NCBI GenBank assembly: GCA_002361095.1
Contig: DERU01000186.1
Span: 1-13,373 of the forward strand
Source of the DNA: Lachnospiraceae bacterium UBA3332
GTDB lineage: Bacteria; Bacillota; Clostridia; Lachnospirales; Lachnospiraceae
Length of the DNA: 13,373 nt
Direction of reading: 5' to 3'
The notes beneath the pieces are model-generated. The model made no database searches. It had not been told where the DNA came from and saw only the letters and a program-made list of their open reading frames with translations. Position 1 is the stretch's first letter; each line of letters starts with the position of its first letter. Made by a program: the position numbers and the translations under genes. Of the stretch, positions 1-7,062 are shown in pieces.

Positions 1-1386
1 TTTTGAAAGCAACACGATACTTTCCACATGCACACTCTGCGGGAAATTGTCAATCACCCTCCCCTTCACCAATTCATACCCCTGCGCGCACAACACCTTT
101 AAATCCCTGGCCAGCGTCGCCGAATCGCAGCTCACATAGACAATCCGCTTTGGCCGCATAAAAGCCACTGCCGCAAGGCAATTTGGATCACAACCCTTAC
201 GGGGCGGATCCACCACCACCACATCCGCCGAAACGCCTTCTTTTTCCACCATCTGCGGCAAAATCTCTTCCGCCTTTCCCACAAAAAAATACGCGTTTTC
301 CACTCCATTGCGGGCGGCATTCCGTCTGGCATCAACGATAGCCTGCGGCACCACCTCCACGCCATACACCGCCTTGGCCTTTCGCGCAAGAAACAAAGAG
401 ATGGTTCCGATACCGCAATATAAGTCCCAAACCACCTCTTCCCCTGTCAGCTGCGCATAGGCAAGTGCCTGCATATATATTTTTTCCGTCTGCACCGGAT
501 TGACCTGATAAAAGGAGTGCGGGGAAATGGCAAACACCAGCCCCCCGATCGTATCTTCTATAAACTCCCGTCCCCTGACCAGACGGGTTTTTTCTCCCAT
601 AATCACATTGGTACAGTCGGTATTTGTGTTCACGGAAAAACTCGTCATTCCCCCGATACGCGCATACAACCGGTCCGCAAGTTCCTCTTCCCCCGGCAGC
701 GCAGTTCCGTTCAGAACCAGACAAACCATAATTTGCCCGGTGGCAAACCCTTTGCGGATAAGCACATGGCGCAGCAGCCCCGTCCGGGCGGTTTCATCAT
801 AAGCCGCAATCCCTTTTTGGGAACAAAAATCCAACACCACGTCCAAAATCTCCCGGTTCTCGGAAACGCCCAGCATGCAGTCCCGATTCTCGATAATCGT
901 GTGGGTACGTCCCGCGTAAAACCCCGTTGTAAGTCCTCCCCCCCTGGCCGTTCCCACCGGAAACTGCGCTTTGTTGCGATAGCGAAACGGAACCGCCATA
1001 CCGACGGGCGGCTCCATAATCCGTTCAATCCTGTCCTCGCTAAAACCGCCGATCCGGCACAGGTTATTTTTTACTTTGCGGTTTTTATAGTCCAACTGTT
1101 TTTCGTAAGAAAGCGCCTGAATCTGACAGCCGCCGCACTGGCGCGCAAAAGAACACCGGGGCGTCACACGGTCTTGGGAAGGCTTTATGATCTCCTCCAG
1201 TCTCGCGAAGGCATATCCCTTTTTGGGTTTTACAATCCGTGCCCGCACCACGTCGCCGATCACCGCATCCTTGACAAAGAGCGTATATCCGGTCTCCGCC
1301 TCGGCGGACGGTTCCAAATGTCCGATTCCCTCTCCGCCCTCTCCCATATCCGTTATTTCCACCGTATAAATCTGATTTTTCTGCAT
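1..1386 (-). CDS. rlmD: 23S rRNA (uracil-5-)-methyltransferase, RlmD/RumA type (3' end cut by window)
   Basis: SAM-dependent enzyme that makes 5-methyluridine in 23S rRNA. Visible in order: an N-terminal TRAM-like beta domain (about residues 1-60); iron-sulfur cysteines C78, C84, C87 (CSFARQCGGC) and C170 (ENRDCMLG); the SAM-binding motif DLYCGIGTISLF; the DPPRKGCD motif; and the catalytic-cysteine motif VSCDSATLARDL with C420. The frame is open for 462 codons to the left edge and ends in VESIVLLSK, so only the stop and perhaps a few residues are missing. The ATG at 1386 is preceded by AAGGAAAG. It starts 6 bases after the yhaM stop, so the two are surely co-transcribed. In Bacillus the homologue (RlmCD) modifies both U747 and U1939; whether this one has one or two targets cannot be read from the sequence. 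Confidence 0.95.
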   Translation of the reverse strand, partial: MQKNQIYTVEITDMGEGGEGIGHLEPSAEAETGYTLFVKDAVIGDVVRARIVKPKKGYAFARLEEIIKPSQDRVTPRCSFARQCGGCQIQALSYEKQLDYKNRKVKNNLCRIGGFSEDRIERIMEPPVGMAVPFRYRNKAQFPVGTARGGGLTTGFYAGRTHTIIENRDCMLGVSENREILDVVLDFCSQKGIAAYDETARTGLLRHVLIRKGFATGQIMVCLVLNGTALPGEEELADRLYARIGGMTSFSVNTNTDCTNVIMGEKTRLVRGREFIEDTIGGLVFAISPHSFYQVNPVQTEKIYMQALAYAQLTGEEVVWDLYCGIGTISLFLARKAKAVYGVEVVPQAIVDARRNAARNGVENAYFFVGKAEEILPQMVEKEGVSADVVVVDPPRKGCDPNCLAAVAFMRPKRIVYVSCDSATLARDLKVLCAQGYELVKGRVIDNFPQSVHVESIVLLSK

Positions 1387-1392
1387 CTTTCC

Positions 1393-2337
1393 TTATTCCA
1401 TCCTTGTCATCCGCAGATTCGATTCAAACAGCCGGTTATAACCCAGCCAGTCCGTCTCCGTCGTTCCCTCCAAAATTTCCGTAAAGGTCTCCAATTTTGC
1501 GTCCGCATTGTCCGCCAGGTTCAACGCCAGTGCCTCCATAATCGCGGGCTTTTTGGGCGAACCGAATTCGTATTCCCCATGATGCGCCAAAATGCAGTGT
1601 TTGAGCTGCGATTCCAGCACCTTGGGAAAACCGGGAATCCCGCGCGCCTTTTCCCCGATCATCTCACTCCCCATGACAATATGCCCCAAAAGCTGTCCGT
1701 CGTCCGTATAGTCATTCTGCGGAAAAAGGGAAATTTCCTTTGTCTTGCCGATATCATGGCACATGGCCGCCGCCAGCAAAAGGTCGCGCTTGAGCAGCGG
1801 ATATGCTTTACAATAATAGTCGCACAGTTTCACCACTCCCAGCGTATGCTCCAGCAGTCCTCCCACAAATCCGTGATGTACCGTTTTTGCCGCAGAGGAT
1901 TTCCGGAACGCCTCGGCAAACTTTTCATCCTCCACAAAAAAAGCCTCCAACAGCTTTTTCAAATACGGATTTTCCACGCTGCCGATATACCTCAAAAGTT
2001 CCTGATACATGCCGGGAATACTTTTTTTACTCACCGGGAGATAATCGGCCGCATTATATTCTCCTTCCTGGCAGCGGCGGATTCGTTTTATGTTGATCTG
2101 CAATGCCCCCTGAAAACTGTGAATGTCCCCATAAACCTCTATGTAATCCAACACGTCAAAATCCGCGATGCCCGCATTGTTGGGATCCCAGATTTTAGCG
2201 TCCACCGTTCCTGTCTTATCCTGTAAAATCACCGTCTCATAGGGTTTTCCGTTTTTTGTCACCGCCGCCTGTCTGTGTTTACACAGATAAATATCCGACA
2301 CACGGTCGCCGTCTTTATAATCCTTTAAATATTTCAT
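1393..2337 (-). CDS. yhaM: 3'-5' exoribonuclease YhaM family (OB-fold plus HD domain)
   Basis: Predicted 314-residue cytoplasmic 3'-5' exoribonuclease, the same length as Bacillus subtilis YhaM. Residues about 10-110 form an OB-fold nucleic-acid-binding domain (QDKTGTVDAKIWD, DYIEVYGDI). Residues about 150-290 form an HD metal-dependent domain, with H164 in LLEHTLGVV, H194-D195 in MCHDIGKTKE, H252-H253 in LAHHGEYEFGSPKKP, and a late Asp in LADNADAKLE. The start at 2337 (MKYLKDYKDGD) is chosen because GGGAG lies 5 bases upstream and the family length fits. The frame is open further upstream to 2484, but that extension overlaps strong inverted repeats and does not look like YhaM. It follows the protease-like gene after 149 bases and precedes rlmD by 6 bases. 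In the Bacillus family this enzyme trims short or structured RNAs and is not a main mRNA decay enzyme. Confidence 0.93.
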   Translation of the reverse strand: MKYLKDYKDGDRVSDIYLCKHRQAAVTKNGKPYETVILQDKTGTVDAKIWDPNNAGIADFDVLDYIEVYGDIHSFQGALQINIKRIRRCQEGEYNAADYLPVSKKSIPGMYQELLRYIGSVENPYLKKLLEAFFVEDEKFAEAFRKSSAAKTVHHGFVGGLLEHTLGVVKLCDYYCKAYPLLKRDLLLAAAMCHDIGKTKEISLFPQNDYTDDGQLLGHIVMGSEMIGEKARGIPGFPKVLESQLKHCILAHHGEYEFGSPKKPAIMEALALNLADNADAKLETFTEILEGTTETDWLGYNRLFESNLRMTRME

Positions 2338-2396
2338 CTTTGCTCCCATCTGCCCGCTGTGGCGGGCACTCCAATCATGGAGATTGAAATTTTCAT
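2334..2396 (-). other. Possible 20-codon leader ORF coupled to yhaM
   Basis: An ATG at 2396 lies in the loop of the 9-bp inverted repeat, 9 bases after GAGGTGA (2412-2406), a plausible ribosome binding site. The frame encodes 20 residues beginning MKISISMIGV and stops with a TGA that overlaps the yhaM start in an ATGA arrangement. Such a layout would allow translational coupling. The peptide is short, shows no recognisable motif and may be chance. Confidence 0.2.
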
Positions 2397-2486
2397 TTTC
2401 AATCTTCACCTCATTTCCGCGCTGCTTTATTGCACAAAGCCATACACGGCTTACGAGTTTGCGGCAGGCAGCGCGCAGACACAAAT
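2338..2486 (-). promoter_or_regulatory. Structured spacer / candidate 5' leader of yhaM
   Basis: This 149-base spacer holds four inverted repeats readable on the minus strand. (1) CGCGCTGC (2475-2468) pairs with GCAGCGCG (2425-2418), 8 bp, enclosing (2) AAGCC-GTGTAT-GGCTT (2452-2437), 5 bp. (3) AGATTGAAA / TTTCAATCT (2405-2381), 9 bp with a 7-base loop. (4) TGCCCGC-CACA-GCGGGCA (2368-2351), 7 bp, ending 3 bases before the yhaM ribosome binding site. CAATC (2402... within arm 3) can also pair with the following GATTG, which competes with repeat 3. There is no T-run after any stem, so this is not an ordinary terminator. The pairing is seen; the regulatory role is inference. It could instead be a dispersed intergenic repeat. 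Confidence 0.4.
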
Positions 2487-3776
2487 TTATCTTCCTAATA
2501 TGACATCTATGGGCATTTCCTGATAGTCCTCCACGCCCTGCCGCATGATTTCCACCGTCACGGAAGAATCCGGGGACAGTTCCATTATGGCATCCTGATA
2601 GTCCGAAAACGACGAAATGTCCGCCGTTCCCAGCTTCACAATCACATCCCCGCTCTGAATCCCTGCTTTCATCGCCGGGGAATCCATGGTGATTCCCGTC
2701 ACAAAAGCCCCTTTCGGTACTCCAAGCTGTTGGGTAACCTCCTCCGGGACATCGGTTCCCATCACACCCATATGTGCAATTTCCTGCCCGTTAGACAGCT
2801 TCTCAATTTTCTTCCGGATATCTGTGACGCCATATGCGCACAGCGTTTCTTTGGATCCGCTTTTTTTACTTCCCGGGCAGATCATCCCCACTACCTGTCC
2901 GGAAAGGGTAATCAGCACTCCGCTGCCGCTGTCGGCTCCCACCATATCCGTAGTCAGAATCCGTACATTGTGATCCTCCAGATTCATCCATGTGTCCGCC
3001 GAAGTCACCATTCCGTAAATCACCGAGGCGGATGAGCCCAGCGGCCTTCCCACTGCAATTACCGGGGACGCAAGCAGGCTGCTGCCCGAACCGCCCAATG
3101 TGGCCGCCTCTATTCCCTCTTTTGTCGTCTCCGGAATGTTTTCAAATGCGACGCTCACAATCGCAATTCCGGTCTCATCGTCCGCCCCCTTTTGCTCTGC
3201 CTCCGCCTGTGTCCCGTCAAAAAAAGTGACCTCCACCGAGTCCGCGTCGGCAATCGTGGCCAGTTCTGTCAAAACCAACAGTTCCTTTCCGTTTTCCGCA
3301 ACGATCAGCCCCGACGACAACCCCTGATTTTCATAGGTATTGTCAAACCAATCCTTATCGGTCTCCACTCCCGCCACCGTCACCAGTGATTTCTCCGTCT
3401 GCTGGGTCAGCGCATACATGAGACGGTGCAGCCGCTGGTAATCGCTCAGTTCTATCTCCACTTTCTCCACTACGGTCTGCTGAATGGGAGCAGGAGGCTC
3501 TGTCTCTGTCTCTTCCTCCAAAATCATATCCTCCGGGCGCATTTCCTCATTCACGTTTTCTTCCTTTAACTCCACCTGCCGGGGCTCTTCTTCCGGATAC
3601 AGCATATTGGTAAAAACAGGTTCCAACAGCAAAAATGTCAAGCAGGCGATCAATCCGAAAATTACCGCCATGCTTGCCGTCAAAATGGTACGCCGCAGAA
3701 GCTTTTTCCGGTTCAGAGGCCTCTCCTTCATCCGTTCTTTCATAAATTCTATGTCCTGATTCGGTTTTTCTTCCAT
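2487..3776 (-). CDS. Membrane-anchored HtrA/DegP-like (S1C) protein with PDZ domain, probably catalytically inactive
   Basis: 429 residues. A Lys/Arg-rich cytoplasmic N-terminus is followed by one membrane segment (about 30-51), an acidic extracytoplasmic linker rich in Glu and Pro (about 58-100), a chymotrypsin-fold S1C region (about 110-320) and a C-terminal PDZ domain (about 330-425: GAFVTGITMDSPAMKAGIQSGDVIVKLG). Against the HtrA pattern, the catalytic His of TNxHV aligns with A173 in LTELATIADADSV, the Asp of TDLA aligns with G203 in DETGIAI, and GNSGG is replaced by ADSGSG around S283. Two of three triad residues therefore seem lost. The ATG at 3776 has GGAGGT 5 bases upstream. It is the first gene of a leftward operon with yhaM and rlmD and diverges from mutS2. 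The role may be a PDZ-mediated scaffold or sensor at the membrane (inference). Confidence 0.85.
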   Translation of the reverse strand: MEEKPNQDIEFMKERMKERPLNRKKLLRRTILTASMAVIFGLIACLTFLLLEPVFTNMLYPEEEPRQVELKEENVNEEMRPEDMILEEETETEPPAPIQQTVVEKVEIELSDYQRLHRLMYALTQQTEKSLVTVAGVETDKDWFDNTYENQGLSSGLIVAENGKELLVLTELATIADADSVEVTFFDGTQAEAEQKGADDETGIAIVSVAFENIPETTKEGIEAATLGGSGSSLLASPVIAVGRPLGSSASVIYGMVTSADTWMNLEDHNVRILTTDMVGADSGSGVLITLSGQVVGMICPGSKKSGSKETLCAYGVTDIRKKIEKLSNGQEIAHMGVMGTDVPEEVTQQLGVPKGAFVTGITMDSPAMKAGIQSGDVIVKLGTADISSFSDYQDAIMELSPDSSVTVEIMRQGVEDYQEMPIDVILGR

Positions 3777-3828
3777 CCGCTACCTCCGTCTGCACATTAT
3801 TACAGGTCTTTCATGGTAAACTGTTTCC

Positions 3829-3834
3829 AGTATA
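3829..3834 (-). promoter_or_regulatory. Possible -10 element for the protease-like operon
   Basis: TATACT on the minus strand lies about 50 bases before the ATG at 3776. No good -35 hexamer is seen 16-18 bases upstream, so this is only the best-looking candidate in the 169-base divergent spacer. Confidence 0.22.
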
Positions 3835-3875
3835 CATCAAAATGAAAAGAAACGCTATCCGTTTTTTCCACTTTA

Positions 3876-3884
3876 TGATATGAT
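3876..3884 (+). promoter_or_regulatory. Extended -10 promoter candidate for mutS2 operon
   Basis: TGATATGAT matches the extended -10 form TGnTATAAT with one mismatch. There is no good -35 box at the expected distance, as is common for extended -10 promoters. It would start a transcript near 3891 with a leader of about 55 bases before mutS2. Confidence 0.4.
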
Positions 3885-3945
3885 GATAGCAGAGCAGTAA
3901 CAGTTCCGGCAGGCATTCCATTTGAAACGGCAGGTAAGGAGAATT

Positions 3946-6324
3946 ATGAACGGCAAAGTTTTACGCGTACTCGAATTTGACAAAATCATACAGATGCTGG
4001 AGGCAAAAGCCTCCTCGGATCCTGGCAGGCAGCTATGCCGTGCCCTTGTTCCCATGACCGATCTTTCCGAAATTGAACAGGCGCAGACCGAGACGGCAGA
4101 TGCCCTGACCCGCATTTTCCAAAAGGGAAGCATCAATTTCGGCAACAATAAGCCCTTGGGTATGAGCCTGCGCTCCTTGGAAATCGGCAGTACACTTTCC
4201 ATGGAAGAATTGCTGCGCATGGCAGGCCTTTTGGAGAATACCGCCCGGGTAAAAAATTACGGGCGTACCGACGAAAGTTCCTCCCAGGAGGGGGATTCCC
4301 TTTCGGAATATTTCAACAATTTGCAGCCCCTTACGCCCCTTTCGTCCGAAATACGCAGATGTATTCTGGAGGACGGCGTCATGGCGGACGACGCAAGCCC
4401 TAATTTGAAACGGATCCGGCGCGGCATGGTGCTGACCGGGGAGAAAATCCACAACCAGTTAAACAGCATGGTAAACGGCTCCGCCAGAACTTATCTGCAG
4501 GATGCCGTCGTCACCACACGCGACGGGCGTTATTGCATTCCCGTCAAATCCGAATATAAAAATCAGGTGCCGGGTATGGTACATGACCAGTCGGCCACCG
4601 GTTCCACCTTTTTCATCGAGCCGGCCGCAGTGGTCAGTCTGAACAACCAACTCCGGGAACTCGAAATTGAGGAACAAAAAGAGATCGCCGTCATTCTGGC
4701 GGACTTAAGCGTGCAGGCCGGGACACATTCCGCCGAGATCGCCGAAAACCAAAGACTTATGACCAGACTGGATTTTATTTTTGCAAAAGCCTCCCTGGCA
4801 ATGGATCTCAACGCCACCCGCCCGGTTTTCAACGACGACCGTTTTGTCCGTATCCGCAAAGGCAGGCATCCCCTCTTAGATAAGAAGAAAGTAGTTCCCA
4901 TCGATGTGGAATTGGGCAAAAATTTCGATCTGCTCATTATCACCGGCCCCAATACAGGCGGCAAAACAGTTTGTCTGAAAACCGTCGGACTTTTTGCCCT
5001 GATGGGACAGTCCGGGCTGCATATCCCTGCGCTGGACCGTTCCGAACTCTCTATTTTCACGGAAGTGTTTGCGGACATCGGAGATGAACAGAGCATCGAA
5101 CAGAGTCTAAGCACCTTTTCTTCCCACATGACCAGTATTGTCTCAATCCTGGCAAACGCGGACGCAAACTCTCTTTGTCTTTTTGACGAACTGGGCGCGG
5201 GCACGGATCCGACGGAAGGCGCCGCCCTGGCGATTGCCATTTTGAATTTCCTCCATGACAGGGGAATCCGCACCATGGCGACCACCCACTACAGCGAGTT
5301 GAAAATATATGCCCTTTCCACCGGCTTTGTGGAAAACGCCTGCTGCGAATTTGATGTGGAAACGCTGCGTCCCACCTACCGCCTGCTCCTTGGCATCCCG
5401 GGCAAGAGCAACGCCTTCGCCATTTCCCAAAAGCTGGGGCTGTCCGCCGAAATCATAGAGGCGGCCAAAGAACAGATCACGGAACAGGACATCAATTTTG
5501 AGGACGTCATTTCCGATCTGGAAGCCAGCCGCGTCACTATCGAAAAAGAACGGCTGGAAATCGAAGCCTACAAAAAAGAAGTGGAGGCCCTCAAAAAACA
5601 GCTGCAGGCCAAAAACGATAAAATTGACCAGTCCCGCGACCGCATCCTGCGGGAAGCGAACGAAAAGGCGCGGGACATCCTCAAAGAGGCAAAAGACGTC
5701 GCGGACGAAACCATCCGGGTATTCCAAAAGGCCGGTCCGGGCGCTTCCATGAAGGATTTGGAAAAAACCCGCGAACAGCTCCGGGGCAGAATCGACGAGA
5801 AAAATGCCCGGCTTTCCGTCGCCAAGAACGAACCTGTCAAATCCTCCCTCAAACCCGGGCAGCTCAAAAAAGGCGATGCGGTACGGATCTTTTCCATGGG
5901 ACTCAAAGGCACCGTCAGTACCCTTCCCGATGCCAGGGGCAACCTGTTTGTGCAATGCGGCATCCTGCGTTCCTCCGTGAACATCAAGGATCTGGTCAAA
6001 ATTGAGGAGGAAGCTTTTACAGGCCCTGCCCTAAAACGCACCGGAAGCGGAAAAATCAAGATGTCCAAATCCCTTTCCGTTTCCCCCGAAATCAATCTTT
6101 TGGGAAAAACGGTGGACGAAGCGCTTTCCCTTTTGGACAAATACCTGGACGACGCCTATCTGGCCCATCTTCCCAACGTCCGCGTGGTACACGGCAAGGG
6201 AACCGGTGCCCTGCGGCAGGCCGTCCACCAGCACCTGAAACGAATCAAATATGTCAAATCCTACCGTCTCGGCGAATATGGGGAAGGCGATGCCGGTGTA
6301 ACGATTGTCGTATTCAAAGAATAA
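3946..6324 (+). CDS. mutS2: MutS2 family ATPase/endonuclease with Smr domain
   Basis: 792 residues, the usual MutS2 length. Domains in order: MutS-like core/lever and clamp helices (about 1-300); the ABC-type ATPase with Walker A GPNTGGKT (334-341), Walker B LCLFDE (410-415), the signature region between them and TTHYSELK after it; a long charged coiled coil (about 520-640); a KOW-like beta region (about 640-700, LKKGDAVRIFSMGLKGTV); and a C-terminal Smr domain (about 715-792) with VHGKGTGALR (H749-G754). The usual DLRG motif of Smr reads NLLG here (717-720). In Bacillus, MutS2 has been linked to collided-ribosome rescue and in other bacteria to suppression of recombination. The ATG at 3946 with TAAGGAGA upstream is preferred to an in-frame TTG at 3922. 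It leads the operon with the two-component pair, 24 bases downstream. Confidence 0.95.
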   Translation: MNGKVLRVLEFDKIIQMLEAKASSDPGRQLCRALVPMTDLSEIEQAQTETADALTRIFQKGSINFGNNKPLGMSLRSLEIGSTLSMEELLRMAGLLENTARVKNYGRTDESSSQEGDSLSEYFNNLQPLTPLSSEIRRCILEDGVMADDASPNLKRIRRGMVLTGEKIHNQLNSMVNGSARTYLQDAVVTTRDGRYCIPVKSEYKNQVPGMVHDQSATGSTFFIEPAAVVSLNNQLRELEIEEQKEIAVILADLSVQAGTHSAEIAENQRLMTRLDFIFAKASLAMDLNATRPVFNDDRFVRIRKGRHPLLDKKKVVPIDVELGKNFDLLIITGPNTGGKTVCLKTVGLFALMGQSGLHIPALDRSELSIFTEVFADIGDEQSIEQSLSTFSSHMTSIVSILANADANSLCLFDELGAGTDPTEGAALAIAILNFLHDRGIRTMATTHYSELKIYALSTGFVENACCEFDVETLRPTYRLLLGIPGKSNAFAISQKLGLSAEIIEAAKEQITEQDINFEDVISDLEASRVTIEKERLEIEAYKKEVEALKKQLQAKNDKIDQSRDRILREANEKARDILKEAKDVADETIRVFQKAGPGASMKDLEKTREQLRGRIDEKNARLSVAKNEPVKSSLKPGQLKKGDAVRIFSMGLKGTVSTLPDARGNLFVQCGILRSSVNIKDLVKIEEEAFTGPALKRTGSGKIKMSKSLSVSPEINLLGKTVDEALSLLDKYLDDAYLAHLPNVRVVHGKGTGALRQAVHQHLKRIKYVKSYRLGEYGEGDAGVTIVVFKE

Positions 6325-6348
6325 CCGCGTGACCAAGGAGGGAACCCA

Positions 6349-7047
6349 ATGCCTGGCAAACAAAAAATACTGATTGTGGACGACGACGCAAATATAGCGG
6401 AATTGATTTCACTCTATCTGACAAAGGAATGCTTTGACACCATGATCGTTGGGGACGGGGAGTCCGCCCTGCATGCGGTCAATACCTTCTCCCCAAACCT
6501 GATTCTGCTGGATCTGATGCTTCCGGGCATCGACGGCTATCAGGTGTGCCGGGAAGTGCGCAGCCGTTCCAATGTTCCGATCATCATGCTTTCCGCAAAA
6601 GGGGAAATCTTCGATAAAGTCCTCGGGCTGGAATTGGGCGCCGACGATTATATCGAAAAACCTTTTGACTCCAAGGAACTGGTCGCCCGGGTCAAAGCCG
6701 TACTGCGCCGCTACAAGCCCGCCGCCGCTGCCCCTGCGCCCCCCGCCACGGAGTGCGTGGAATACGAGGACCTGACGGTCAATAAAACCAATTATTCCGT
6801 AACCTATAAAGGAAAAACCGTGGAGATGCCGCCGAAAGAACTGGAACTTCTCTATTTTCTTGCGTCCTCCCCCAACCATGTTTTTTCCAGGGAGCAGCTT
6901 TTGGATCAGATCTGGGGATACGAATATATCGGTGATACCCGTACCGTGGATGTCCATATCAAAAGACTGCGTGAAAAAATAAAAGACCATGCCAACTGGA
7001 AAATTTCCACCATCTGGGGCGTTGGATACAAATTTGAAGTGCGGTAA
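6349..7047 (+). CDS. OmpR/PhoB-family response regulator
   Basis: 232 residues. The receiver domain (1-118) has the acidic pocket D11-D13, phosphoacceptor D55 (ILLDLMLPGIDGY), S82 in the MLSAKG switch and K104 in EKPF, so phosphorylation should work normally. A short Ala/Pro linker (about 119-130) leads to a winged-helix DNA-binding domain (about 132-232) with the usual FSREQLLDQIWGYEY, DTRTVDVHIKRLREK and WGVGYKFE blocks. AAGGAGGG lies 6 bases before the ATG. The gene sits between mutS2 (24 bases) and its kinase (15 bases), so all three are probably one transcript. The target genes and the signal cannot be read from the sequence. Confidence 0.95.
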   Translation: MPGKQKILIVDDDANIAELISLYLTKECFDTMIVGDGESALHAVNTFSPNLILLDLMLPGIDGYQVCREVRSRSNVPIIMLSAKGEIFDKVLGLELGADDYIEKPFDSKELVARVKAVLRRYKPAAAAPAPPATECVEYEDLTVNKTNYSVTYKGKTVEMPPKELELLYFLASSPNHVFSREQLLDQIWGYEYIGDTRTVDVHIKRLREKIKDHANWKISTIWGVGYKFEVR

Positions 7048-7062
7048 CGGCAGGAGGGATCT

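Noticed and set aside
517..2226. Long plus-strand open frame of 569 codons
   Set aside because: It lies antisense to rlmD and yhaM, which have clear family motifs; the translation is rich in Arg, Pro, His and Phe with no domain and is a mirror of coding GC bias.
2338..2484. N-terminal extension of yhaM by 49 residues
   Set aside because: The frame is open, but GGGAG sits right before the ATG at 2337, the shorter protein equals the usual YhaM length, and the extension overlaps strong inverted repeats.
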